Source: an uncultured Eubacteriales bacterium
GTDB lineage: Bacteria > Bacillota > Clostridia > Lachnospirales > Lachnospiraceae
DNA: 61,964 nt
Direction: 5' to 3'
NCBI GenBank assembly: GCA_900545175.1
Contig: UQYF01000013.1
Coordinates: forward strand, 1 to 61,964
Part shown: piece after piece, positions 51,871 to 60,432 of the stretch
Layout of the letters: the number at the start of each line of letters is the position of its first letter
Numbering within the stretch: the stretch's first letter is position 1
Translations under genes and position numbers: made by a program
Notes under the pieces: generated by a model
Seen by the model: the letters and a program-made list of their open reading frames with translations, nothing else
Told to the model about the DNA's origin: nothing
The model's database searches: none

Positions 51871-53601
51871 ATGTCATACATGGATACCTATAAGCAGTGG
51901 TGTGAGAATCCTTACTTTGATGAATCAGTCAGAGAGGAACTCAAGTCTATTGCAGGTAATGAGAAGGAAATTGAGGACAGATTTTACAAGGATTTGGAGT
52001 TTGGAACAGGTGGACTCAGAGGAGTTATCGGATATGGTACTAACAGAATGAATGTGTACACTGTAAGAAGAGCTACACAGGGACTTGCCAATTTCATTAT
52101 CAAGGAAGGAGCACAGGACAAGGGTGTTGCTATTGCTTTTGATTCAAGAAGAATGTCACCTGAGTTCTCAGACGAAGCTGCACTTTGTCTGGCAGCCAAC
52201 GGAATCAAAGCTTATATTTTTCCTTCACTTCGTCCTACACCGGAGCTTTCATTTGCTGTGAGATATCTTGGCTGTACAGCAGGCATAGTTGTCACTGCCA
52301 GCCATAACCCGCCGGAATATAATGGATATAAGGTATACTGGGAGGACGGTGCCCAGATTACAGCACCTAAGGATAAGCAGATTATCACAGAGGTGCTTAA
52401 TGTGACAGATTTTAATACAGTTAAGACTATGGATAAAGAAGCTGCCAAGGCAGCAGGTCTTTATAATGTTATCGGTCCGGACCTTGATGATGCTTACATA
52501 GCAGAACTTAAGAAGCAGATTGTAAACCCTGATGTTATCAAAGAGATGGGTAAGACAATGACTATTGTATATACACCGCTTCACGGAACAGGAAATATTC
52601 CTGCAAGAAGAGTATTAAAGGAAATCGGTTTTGAAAATGTGTATGTTGTTCCGGAGCAGGAGCTTCCGGATGGCAATTTCACTACAGTAAGCTATCCTAA
52701 CCCTGAGGATCCGGCTGCATTTACGCTTGCGCTCAAGCTTGCAAAGGAAAAGAATGCTGACGTTGTTCTCGCAACAGATCCTGACGCAGACAGACTTGGT
52801 GTGTATGCTAAGGATTCTAAGACGGGTGAGTATGTATCATTCACAGGTAACATGTCAGGAATGCTTATTGCAGAGTATCTTCTTTCACAGAAGAAGGCTA
52901 AGGGACTTATTCCTGCTAATGGCGCACTTGTAAAGACAATAGTTTCCACTAATATGGCAGATGCGGTTGCCAAGGAATATAACCTTAAGCTTATAGAGGT
53001 TCTTACAGGCTTTAAGTATATCGGAGAGCAGATTAAGTTCTTCGAGCAGCAGCATACTTATGAATATATGTTCGGATTCGAGGAGAGCTATGGCTGCCTT
53101 GTCGGAACACATGCAAGAGATAAGGACGCCATTGTTGCCGTTATGGCTTTGTGTGAAGCTGCTGCATACTATAAGAAGCAGGGGCTTACACTCTGGGATC
53201 AGATGGTAAATATCTATGAGAAGTATGGATATTACAGAGAAGGACTTAAGTCTATAACTCTCAAGGGTGTTGAAGGTGTTGCTAAGATTAAGCAGATGCT
53301 TGATAATCTTCGTGAGCATACACCTGAGAAATTCGGTGATTTCACGGTTGTATCTGCAAGAGATTACGATAGGGATGTTATAGTGGATATTAAGACCGGT
53401 GAGAAGAAGCCTACAGGACTTCCTAAGTCTAATGTTCTTTACTATGATCTTAATGACGGAGCATGGTGCTGTGCAAGACCATCGGGAACAGAGCCTAAGG
53501 TTAAGTTCTACATGGGAGTTAAGGGTACAAGCTTTGATGATGCACAGGAGAAGCTCAATGCTTTGTCTGATGCTGTTATGAAGGTAGTAGCAGGAGAATA
53601 A
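51871..53601 (+). CDS. pgcA: Phosphoglucomutase (alpha-D-phosphohexomutase, PgcA-like)
   Basis: A 576-residue enzyme interconverting glucose-6-phosphate and glucose-1-phosphate. Catalytic phosphoserine Ser144 in TASHNPPEYNGYKVYWEDGA, metal loop ATDPDADRLGV, sugar loop GFEESYGCLVG and phosphate loop RPSGTEPKVKFYMGV are all present. The length fits the PgcA branch rather than GlmM (~450). ATG 51871 follows AAGGAGA. It can supply glucose-1-phosphate to rfbA in the neighbouring locus; with pgi this links glycolysis to rhamnose. Confidence 0.93.
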   Translation: MSYMDTYKQWCENPYFDESVREELKSIAGNEKEIEDRFYKDLEFGTGGLRGVIGYGTNRMNVYTVRRATQGLANFIIKEGAQDKGVAIAFDSRRMSPEFSDEAALCLAANGIKAYIFPSLRPTPELSFAVRYLGCTAGIVVTASHNPPEYNGYKVYWEDGAQITAPKDKQIITEVLNVTDFNTVKTMDKEAAKAAGLYNVIGPDLDDAYIAELKKQIVNPDVIKEMGKTMTIVYTPLHGTGNIPARRVLKEIGFENVYVVPEQELPDGNFTTVSYPNPEDPAAFTLALKLAKEKNADVVLATDPDADRLGVYAKDSKTGEYVSFTGNMSGMLIAEYLLSQKKAKGLIPANGALVKTIVSTNMADAVAKEYNLKLIEVLTGFKYIGEQIKFFEQQHTYEYMFGFEESYGCLVGTHARDKDAIVAVMALCEAAAYYKKQGLTLWDQMVNIYEKYGYYREGLKSITLKGVEGVAKIKQMLDNLREHTPEKFGDFTVVSARDYDRDVIVDIKTGEKKPTGLPKSNVLYYDLNDGAWCCARPSGTEPKVKFYMGVKGTSFDDAQEKLNALSDAVMKVVAGE

Positions 53602-53636
53602 TTTTCTATTCTATTTAATATTTATTAATATTGCAG

Positions 53637-53671
53637 CGAGGCTGGCATGCTATCATTATATGTCAGCCTCG
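53637..53671 (+). terminator. Hairpin after the phosphoglucomutase gene
   Basis: CGAGGCTGGCA (53637-53647) and TGTCAGCCTCG (53661-53671) pair with one G-U, followed by TATATTGTG. U tract is weak. Confidence 0.6.
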
Positions 53672-53768
53672 TATATTGTGTAAGGCAGTACTATAAGCAG
53701 AGCTTGTAGTATGCAATGAGTATAAGCTTGAAGGCTGAACTTTCAAACTATTATTGCTGGAGTTGAAA

Positions 53769-55094
53769 ATGAAAGATTTAACACATGGAAAACCGGCGAA
53801 GATAATATTGTATTTTGCACTTCCGATTCTTATAGGTAACTTGTTTAATCTTGCTTATAATCTTGCAGATACAAGAATAGTCGGAACATATCTGGGAAAT
53901 GATGCACTGGCGGCAGTAGGCTCGATAAGCACCTTGAATGATTTATTGGTTGGCTTTGTTGTGGGGCTTGCCAACGGCTTTGCAGTTATTATGGCACAGT
54001 ATTTCGGAAGCGGAGACCGGAATAAATCCAGAAAGGTTTTCGCACTGTCAATTCTTATGGGGCTTATTGTCACGGCGGTTATTGTGGCTGGAAGCTTTAT
54101 TTTTATGGGCGGACTTCTTGAATGGATGAATGTCATGGATGAACACAGGGAGGCTGCAACTGCGTATATTACGGTTATAATAGCCGGACTTTTCTTTTCG
54201 ATTATATACAACGTGCTTGCAGGCAATCTAAGAGCGATAGGCGATGCATATACACCGCTTATTTTTCTGGTGTTATCGGCTGTATTAAATGTGGCGCTTG
54301 ACATATTGTGTGTAAAATATCTCGGAATGGGAGTAAAAGGCGCTGCTGTCGCAACGGTGGCATCACAGGCTGTGTCGGTTATACTTTGCTTTATATATAC
54401 ATGGAAAAAATATCCGTTTTTACATTTTAGGATAAAGGATTTTGTGCCTGAAGGTGTGCTTGTAATGCACATGATTGAAAGCGGAATGTCGATGGGGCTT
54501 ATGAGCTGCCTTGTCTCTTTCGGAACATTGTCGCTTCAGACAGCGATAAATACTCTGGGAACGAACACGATTGTGGCACATGCTGCCACAAGGAAGCTGA
54601 CTAATCTTTACATGCTTCCGTTTAGCGTTCTCGGAACGACTATGGCTACATATAGTGGACAGAACTATGGTGCTGGACGATATGACAGAATACGTTCGGG
54701 ACTTAAGGTATCATTGAGCTGCTCATATATATGGTGTCTTATAGTGCTTGTCGCAAGTTATACGATATGCCCTTATCTGATAGTGGCGATAACGGACACA
54801 AGCATACAGGAGGTTATTGATACTGCATGTCTGTATCAGCGTTTTGATACATGCTTTTATGTACTTGTGCCGACTATAACAATACTCAGAAATAGTCTTC
54901 AGGGAATAGGGGATCATGTTACACCGATTATTTCAAGCGGATTAGAGTTGGTCGGAAAAGTGCTTATCGCATTGTTGCTTACTCCCGTCATAGGATATTG
55001 GGGAATCATAATTTCGGAGCCGATTGTATGGACGATTATGGTTGTGCCGTTGATTATAAGCATGACAGGACGTTTGAAAAAAGCTTGTAAATGA
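53769..55094 (+). CDS. MATE-family efflux transporter
   Basis: A 441-residue, 12-TM exporter. The first half opens with FALPILIGNLFNLAYNLADT, then GNDALAAVGS and VGLANGFAVIMAQYFGSGDR; the second half repeats the pattern (GTNTIVAHAATRKL, TMATYSGQNYGAGRYDRIRS). MATE proteins expel cationic drugs or metabolites by Na+ or H+ antiport; the substrate is unknown. ATG 53769 lies six bases after GGAG. Downstream sequence runs straight into the nrdD promoter; no clear terminator. Confidence 0.92.
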   Translation: MKDLTHGKPAKIILYFALPILIGNLFNLAYNLADTRIVGTYLGNDALAAVGSISTLNDLLVGFVVGLANGFAVIMAQYFGSGDRNKSRKVFALSILMGLIVTAVIVAGSFIFMGGLLEWMNVMDEHREAATAYITVIIAGLFFSIIYNVLAGNLRAIGDAYTPLIFLVLSAVLNVALDILCVKYLGMGVKGAAVATVASQAVSVILCFIYTWKKYPFLHFRIKDFVPEGVLVMHMIESGMSMGLMSCLVSFGTLSLQTAINTLGTNTIVAHAATRKLTNLYMLPFSVLGTTMATYSGQNYGAGRYDRIRSGLKVSLSCSYIWCLIVLVASYTICPYLIVAITDTSIQEVIDTACLYQRFDTCFYVLVPTITILRNSLQGIGDHVTPIISSGLELVGKVLIALLLTPVIGYWGIIISEPIVWTIMVVPLIISMTGRLKKACK

Positions 55095-55130
55095 GAAAAT
55101 AAGGTTTGAAAAATAGTACATTATTCCGTA

Positions 55131-55159
55131 TTGACATTTTTGCCTGTACACTGCATAAT
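55131..55159 (+). promoter_or_regulatory. Promoter of nrdD
   Basis: TTGACA (55131-55136), 17-bp spacer, CATAAT (55154-55159). Confidence 0.7.
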
Positions 55160-55195
55160 GTAGCTTGTATGTTATAGAGCCACAATATATTGTGG
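55148..55195 (+). promoter_or_regulatory. Tandem NrdR boxes upstream of nrdD
   Basis: Box 1 ACACTGCATAATGTAG (55148-55163) overlaps the -10 element. Box 2 CCACAATATATTGTGG (55180-55195) is a perfect 16-bp palindrome. They are 16 bp apart (32 bp centre to centre, about three helical turns), the arrangement described for NrdR, whose consensus is close to ACACwATATATwGTGT. Repression when dATP/ATP is high would be expected. Confidence 0.75.
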
Positions 55196-55217
55196 TTATG
55201 TATATGGGAGGGTTTCG

Positions 55218-57377
55218 ATGAAGATCATAAAAAGAAATGGCTCGGAGGAGATATTTGATGTCAGCAAGGTGGAGGCAGCCGTTGCAAAAGCGAATGCCGC
55301 ATCCGATAATGCACCTCTTAGCAGGGAGCAGATAGCTGATATTGCAGAATATGTTGAGTATAAGTGCAATAAGCTTAACAGAGCTGTATCGGTAGAAGAG
55401 ATACAGGATATGGTGGAAAACCAGATAATGTCAACCGGAGCATTTGATGTTGCAAGGGGATATGTCCGTTACCGCTATAAGCGTTCTCTGGTAAGAAAGG
55501 CAAATACAACAGACACGAGAATTCTTTCATTGATTGAATACAATAACGAAGAGGTTAAGCAGGAGAACTCCAACAAGAACCCTGCTGTCAACAGTGTCCA
55601 GCGAGATTACATGGCAGGTGAAGTGAGCAAGGATATCACAAGAAGGCTTCTTCTTCCGGCAGAGATTGTTGAGGCCGATGAGCAGGGTATAATCCATTTT
55701 CACGATTCAGATTACTATGCACAGCATATGCACAACTGCGATCTGGTAAATCTTGAGGACATGCTTCAGAACGGAACTGTCATAAGCGAAACTCTTATTG
55801 AGAAGCCTCACAGCTTTTCAACAGCATGCAATATAGCGACACAGATTATAGCACAGGTGGCATCAAGCCAGTATGGCGGACAGAGCATATCTCTCGCACA
55901 CCTTGCACCGTTCGTCAATATATCACGTGAGAAGATTCGCAGGGATGTCATTGAAGAGCTTGCACTTTTAGACTGTCATCCGTCAGATGAAAAGATTGCC
56001 AAGATAGTAGAGACAAGGCTTAAAAAAGAGATTACCAAGGGTGTCCAGACAATTCAGTATCAGGTAATCACATTGATGACAACCAATGGACAGGCGCCTT
56101 TCCTTACCGTATTTATGTATCTTAACGAGGCAAAGAATGAGCAGGAAAAGGCAGATCTTGCTATGATAATAGAAGAGACACTAAAACAGCGTCTTCAAGG
56201 TGTAAAAAATGAGGCAGGAGTGTGGGTTACACCAGCATTCCCTAAGCTTATATATGTATTAGAGGATGACAACATAACTGAAGATTCCAAGTATTTTTAT
56301 CTGACAGAGCTCTCAGCAAGATGCTCAGCTAAGAGACTTGTACCGGATTATATTTCCGAGAAGAAGATGAAGGAGCTTAAGGAAGGAAACTGTTTCCCGG
56401 TTATGGGATGCAGAAGTGCTCTTAATCCTTGGAAGGACGAGAATGGAAATTATAAGTTCTACGGACGATTCAATCAGGGAGTTGTCACAATCAATCTTGT
56501 CGATGTGGCGCTTACATCAGGTGGAGATTACAATAAATTCTGGGAAATCTTTGATGACAGACTTGAGCTTTGTTTCCGCGCACTTATGTGCCGTCATAAC
56601 AGACTTAAGGGAACACTTTCGGATGTAGCGCCTATTCTCTGGCAGAACGGAGCACTCGCACGTCTTAAAAAGGGTGAGAAGATAGATAAGCTCTTATACG
56701 GCGGATATTCGACAATATCGCTTGGCTATGCAGGCTTATATGAGTGTGTGAAGTATATGACAGGTCTTTCACATACTAATCCTGAAGCTACACCTTTTGC
56801 TCTTTCGGTTATGGAATATATGAATAAGAAATGTACCAAGTGGACAGAGGACACTGACATTGCATTCAGCATATACGGCTCGCCTATCGAGAGCACTACA
56901 TATAAGTTTGCAAAGTGCCTTCAGAAAAGATTTGGAATTATTCCGGGAATAACAGATAAGGGCTATATAACAAACAGCTATCACGTACATGTCACAGAGC
57001 CTATAGATGCTTTTTCAAAGCTGGCATTTGAGTCGAAATTCCAGGCATTGTCGACAGGCGGTGCGGTAAGCTATGTCGAGGTTCCTAATATGCAGCACAA
57101 TATACCGGCTGTTTTGGAGGTTATCAAGTTCATATATGATAACATTATGTATGCAGAGCTTAATACTAAGAGTGATTACTGTCAGAAATGCGGCTTTTCA
57201 GGTGAGATACAGACTGTAGTTGACGAGGACAAGAAGATTGTCTGGGAGTGTCCTCAGTGTGGCAACAGGGATGAGAATACATTGAATGTGGCAAGACGTA
57301 CCTGCGGATATATCGGAACACAGTTCTGGAATCAGGGAAGAACACAGGAAATCAGAGAGAGAGTGCTGCATCTGTAA
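55218..57377 (+). CDS. nrdD: Anaerobic ribonucleoside-triphosphate reductase, class III
   Basis: A 719-residue glycyl-radical enzyme that makes dNTPs without oxygen. N-terminal ATP-cone (KIIKRNGSEEIFDVSKVEAA, then DVARGYVRYRYKRSLVRK) for dATP/ATP control; catalytic core with NCDLVNLEDML, FPVMGCRSALNPW; C-terminal zinc site of four Cys (CQKCGFSG and CPQCGN) and the glycyl radical at Gly697 in RRTCGYIG. The activase NrdG is not adjacent in the window, which is unusual. GGGAGGG precedes ATG 55218. Confidence 0.96.
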   Translation: MKIIKRNGSEEIFDVSKVEAAVAKANAASDNAPLSREQIADIAEYVEYKCNKLNRAVSVEEIQDMVENQIMSTGAFDVARGYVRYRYKRSLVRKANTTDTRILSLIEYNNEEVKQENSNKNPAVNSVQRDYMAGEVSKDITRRLLLPAEIVEADEQGIIHFHDSDYYAQHMHNCDLVNLEDMLQNGTVISETLIEKPHSFSTACNIATQIIAQVASSQYGGQSISLAHLAPFVNISREKIRRDVIEELALLDCHPSDEKIAKIVETRLKKEITKGVQTIQYQVITLMTTNGQAPFLTVFMYLNEAKNEQEKADLAMIIEETLKQRLQGVKNEAGVWVTPAFPKLIYVLEDDNITEDSKYFYLTELSARCSAKRLVPDYISEKKMKELKEGNCFPVMGCRSALNPWKDENGNYKFYGRFNQGVVTINLVDVALTSGGDYNKFWEIFDDRLELCFRALMCRHNRLKGTLSDVAPILWQNGALARLKKGEKIDKLLYGGYSTISLGYAGLYECVKYMTGLSHTNPEATPFALSVMEYMNKKCTKWTEDTDIAFSIYGSPIESTTYKFAKCLQKRFGIIPGITDKGYITNSYHVHVTEPIDAFSKLAFESKFQALSTGGAVSYVEVPNMQHNIPAVLEVIKFIYDNIMYAELNTKSDYCQKCGFSGEIQTVVDEDKKIVWECPQCGNRDENTLNVARRTCGYIGTQFWNQGRTQEIRERVLHL

Positions 57378-57456
57378 AATACAGGCGGACAGCCTGATAA
57401 TATATAGCAGAATACCGGTTGTACAATTTTTGTATGCCGGATTTGATGTAAATAAG

Positions 57457-57500
57457 AGTGAATGAATTGTGATAACATTTCTCAATTCATTCACTTTTTT
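57457..57500 (+). terminator. Terminator after nrdD
   Basis: AGTGAATGAATTG (57457-57469) and CAATTCATTCACT (57483-57495) pair perfectly, then T5. An overlapping TTGTGATAA...TTATCACAA pair offers an alternative fold. Confidence 0.75.
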
Positions 57501-57597
57501 ATCACAAAAAGAACACAATTCGTTGTTATAGTGTACTCATAAAAGAGAGAGGGAAAAGAAAATGAAATCCCTCATGGTGAATACGGAGGTAATAATT

Positions 57598-59202
57598 ATG
57601 GATAACAATGAATATGGATTTAATAATGTGAATAATAGTGAAAACAGCAATGAGAATGTTAATGTGAATACCGAAAACAGCACTGTGCAGGCAGGTGACA
57701 GCGCTGATATGAATAACACAGGTGCAGCACAGGACACATACCAGTCATCATATGAGCAGGGAGCTTACAGTAATTCAACATCGGCAGGCAGCCAGAGCGG
57801 ATATGATAACCAGTCAGCTTACGGCGATATGTATAACTTGAATAAGGAAAATAATGGCGACAGTGACAAGAACAATAAGAGAGCGAAGAAGTCCAGAGCA
57901 AAGAAGGAGAAAAAGCAGCATGGCTTTATGTTCAAGGCAGTCAGAGGAGCAGCTTGTGCCGCAGTGATAGGCAGTGTTGCAGGAGCTTCACTCTATGGCA
58001 CAATGTATGCAGGATATATCAATTTCCCAACCAAGTCAGGGACAGAGCTTACCGATGAACAGTTAAGCCAGATTGCAAAGGAGCTTAATAAGAGCTATCT
58101 TGCAGGTATAACTGATTCTTCGGCGTCTGGTTCAACGCTTACAAGTGTATCGTCTAATTCTGTTTCAACAGGTGCGAAGGTGCTTGATGTGTCAGCCATT
58201 GTTGATAATGTAATAAGTTCGGTTGTTGCGATAAGCGGTACACAGACAGTAACGAGCAGTTCATATGGCTTTAGTTTTTGGGGAAATTATCCGCAGTCGT
58301 ATGAGGCGAATGTCAGCGGTTCAGGTATTATCATTGGTGCAAATGACACAGAGCTTTTGGTTGTCACAAATGCACATGTAGTTGAGGATGTGAATAATCT
58401 TAAGGTTACTTTCGGAGACGGAGCTGAGGTTGACGCAGTTATCAAGGGAATAAAGGCTGACAGTGATCTTGCGGTTGTCGCAGTTAAGCTTGATGATATA
58501 AGCAATGAGACAATGTCAGCAATTTCAATAGCAAAGCTTGGCTCATCAACAGATGTCAAGGTTGGTGAGGCTGCCATTGCAATAGGAAATGCGGCAGGCT
58601 ATGGTATATCTGTCACTACAGGTATTGTCAGCGCAGTAGATAAGAGCCTTACTGTTGAAGATGTAGTATATGAGCATCTCATCCAGACAGATGCGGCAAT
58701 TAATCCGGGAAACAGTGGCGGTGCTCTCTTTAATGCAGATGGTGAGGTTATAGGTATCAACTCTGTAAAGATGACAGATACCAAGGTTGAAGGTATGGGA
58801 TATGCAATCTCAATCGAGTCTGTAAAGGATATAATTGATGATTTGTCAACACAGACAACAAGAGTGGCACTTGACAATGATGAGAGAGGCTATCTTGGTG
58901 TATCAGGAAGCACTGTTACATCTGAGATTTCGCAGACATACGGCTGGCCTGAGGGCGTCCTTATCAGAAGTGTATCAGAAGGTTCGGCAGCAGAAGAGGC
59001 AGGACTTAAGGTTAATGATGTAATCACAAGCTTTGACGGCAAGGATGTTGATTCATGGGAGACTCTTGTAAATCTTATGCAGTATTATCAGGTAGGCGAA
59101 GAGATAGAAGTGACATATTCACATCTTGAAAACGGCGAGTTTGTCGAGAGCACAACTACAGTAACTCTTACTGAAAAGCCACAGGTAAATAACAACAAAT
59201 AA
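57598..59202 (+). CDS. HtrA/DegP-type membrane-anchored serine protease
   Basis: A 534-residue quality-control protease. A long Asn/Gly/Ser-rich cytoplasmic N terminus (1-~85), a Lys-rich patch, one TM helix (AVRGAACAAVIGSVAGASLY), then a trypsin-like domain with His260 (VVTNAHVVEDV), Asp290 (DSDLAVVAV) and Ser373 (NPGNSGGALF), and a C-terminal PDZ (RGYLGVSGSTV to VEVTYSHLEN-like end). The catalytic triad is complete. ATG 57598 follows GGAGG. The leader has a GAGGGA/TCCCTC hairpin (57549-57573) just before the ribosome binding site that may restrict translation. Confidence 0.93.
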   Translation: MDNNEYGFNNVNNSENSNENVNVNTENSTVQAGDSADMNNTGAAQDTYQSSYEQGAYSNSTSAGSQSGYDNQSAYGDMYNLNKENNGDSDKNNKRAKKSRAKKEKKQHGFMFKAVRGAACAAVIGSVAGASLYGTMYAGYINFPTKSGTELTDEQLSQIAKELNKSYLAGITDSSASGSTLTSVSSNSVSTGAKVLDVSAIVDNVISSVVAISGTQTVTSSSYGFSFWGNYPQSYEANVSGSGIIIGANDTELLVVTNAHVVEDVNNLKVTFGDGAEVDAVIKGIKADSDLAVVAVKLDDISNETMSAISIAKLGSSTDVKVGEAAIAIGNAAGYGISVTTGIVSAVDKSLTVEDVVYEHLIQTDAAINPGNSGGALFNADGEVIGINSVKMTDTKVEGMGYAISIESVKDIIDDLSTQTTRVALDNDERGYLGVSGSTVTSEISQTYGWPEGVLIRSVSEGSAAEEAGLKVNDVITSFDGKDVDSWETLVNLMQYYQVGEEIEVTYSHLENGEFVESTTTVTLTEKPQVNNNK

Positions 59203-59208
59203 TGTAAT

Positions 59209-59252
59209 TTTATATGAGCAGGAAGCGAAAGCGGATTGAGGATATCATTGAC
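59209..59252 (+). repeat. Short dispersed repeat, copy 4, with a 24-codon remnant
   Basis: TTTATATGAGCAGGAAGCG and following, seven bases after the htrA stop. ATG 59214 reads MSRKRKRIEDIIDRLMKIYQ then ITYS and stop at 59286-59288, clearly parallel to MEKKKKRITDIIDKTRR of the gene at 6303. No ribosome binding site precedes it. Confidence 0.7.
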
Positions 59253-59306
59253 CGGCTTATGAAAATATATCAGATAACATACAGCTGAGCATATAAATTA
59301 TATCAG

Positions 59307-59360
59307 GCGGAAACAGGCATTGTATGCACTAAAAGAGCATACAGCTGCTTCCGCTTTTTT
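59307..59360 (+). terminator. Terminator downstream of htrA
   Basis: GCGGAAACAG (59307-59316) pairs with CTGCTTCCGC (59345-59354) with one mismatch; an inner TGTATGC/GCATACA stem; then T6. Confidence 0.8.
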
Positions 59361-59361
59361 C

Positions 59362-59390
59362 TTGCAATATCATGTTATATTGTGTATACT
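59362..59390 (+). promoter_or_regulatory. Promoter of the glycosyltransferase-clpX operon
   Basis: TTGCAA (59362-59367), 17-bp spacer, TATACT (59385-59390), right after the terminator T run. Confidence 0.65.
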
Positions 59391-59466
59391 GTATAAATAG
59401 TTGAAGCATTTATGACTATTACTGTAAATGGAATATGCTTATGCATTTACCGTGAGGAGATTTTGG

Positions 59467-60432
59467 ATGAAGGATTTAATTTCCGTGGTTGTGCCTTGTT
59501 ACAATGAGAGTGAGGCATTGCCGAAGTTTATTGAAGTTTTAGATAGAATAATGGCTAAGATGGATTATGTGGATTTTCAGGTGGTCTTAGTCAATGACGG
59601 CTCGAAGGACAATACACTTGAAGTCATGAAGGATATTGCACAGACACATCCGGTTGTAAAATATGTTTCATTTTCAAGGAATTTTGGAAAGGAAGCAGGA
59701 ATGTACGCCGGGCTTGCATATGCGGATGGAGATTATGTCGCAATCATGGATGCCGACCTTCAGGATCCGCCGGAATTTCTTATAGATATGTATGATGCCG
59801 TTACTAAGGAAGGCTATGATTGTGCAGCGGCAAGGAGAGTTACGCGTAAAGGGGAACCACCTATAAGGTCTTTTTTTGCTAGAATGTTCTATAAGCTTAT
59901 GGGAAAGATGTCGACAACGGAGGTTGTTGACGGTGCGAGGGACTTCAGGCTGATGAACAGACGGTTCGTTGATGCACTTCTTAACTGCAAAGAATATAAT
60001 CGTTTCTCAAAAGGAATGTTTGGCTGGGTTGGCTTTAAGACTAAGTGGATTGCATATGAGAATGTTGAACGTGTTGCCGGACAGACTAAGTGGAATTTCT
60101 GGTCCTTGTTTAAGTATAGTATAGAAGGAATAGTTGCATTTTCTACGACACCGCTGGTGTTTGCATCCTTTGTAGGAATTTTATTCTGTATAATAGCATT
60201 CATTGCCGTGATTTTTATTGTTGTGAGAAAGTTTGCATTCGGTGACCCGGTGGCGGGCTGGGCTTCAATGACATGTATAATTACATTCTTAGGAGGTCTT
60301 CAGCTTTTCTTCATGGGAATATTCGGACAGTATCTTGCAAAGACATACCTTGAAGTTAAAGACAGACCGATTTATATCGTTGCGGATACTAATATGGAAG
60401 GAAAAGAAGGAGTAAGATATGGCAGAAGATAG
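59467..60432 (+). CDS. GtrB/DPM1-type polyprenyl-phosphate glycosyltransferase
   Basis: A 321-residue family 2 enzyme that loads a sugar onto undecaprenyl phosphate on the inner leaflet. DLISVVVPCYNESEALPKFI, VNDGSKDNTLEVM, SFSRNFGKEAGMYAGL, MDADLQDPPE with the DxD, RRVTRKGEP and GARDFRLMNR are signature. Two C-terminal TM helices (PLVFASFVGILFCIIAFIAV; MTCIITFLGGLQLFFMGIFG). Its product may serve the DUF2142 protein or another GT-C. ATG 59467 follows GAGGAGA. Its end overlaps clpX by 14 bases. Confidence 0.9.
   Translation: MKDLISVVVPCYNESEALPKFIEVLDRIMAKMDYVDFQVVLVNDGSKDNTLEVMKDIAQTHPVVKYVSFSRNFGKEAGMYAGLAYADGDYVAIMDADLQDPPEFLIDMYDAVTKEGYDCAAARRVTRKGEPPIRSFFARMFYKLMGKMSTTEVVDGARDFRLMNRRFVDALLNCKEYNRFSKGMFGWVGFKTKWIAYENVERVAGQTKWNFWSLFKYSIEGIVAFSTTPLVFASFVGILFCIIAFIAVIFIVVRKFAFGDPVAGWASMTCIITFLGGLQLFFMGIFGQYLAKTYLEVKDRPIYIVADTNMEGKEGVRYGRR

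Noticed and set aside
51871..53601. GlmM, the usual third gene of the cdaA-cdaR-glmM unit
   Set aside because: The length (576 residues) and loop sequences fit phosphoglucomutase (PgcA), not GlmM.
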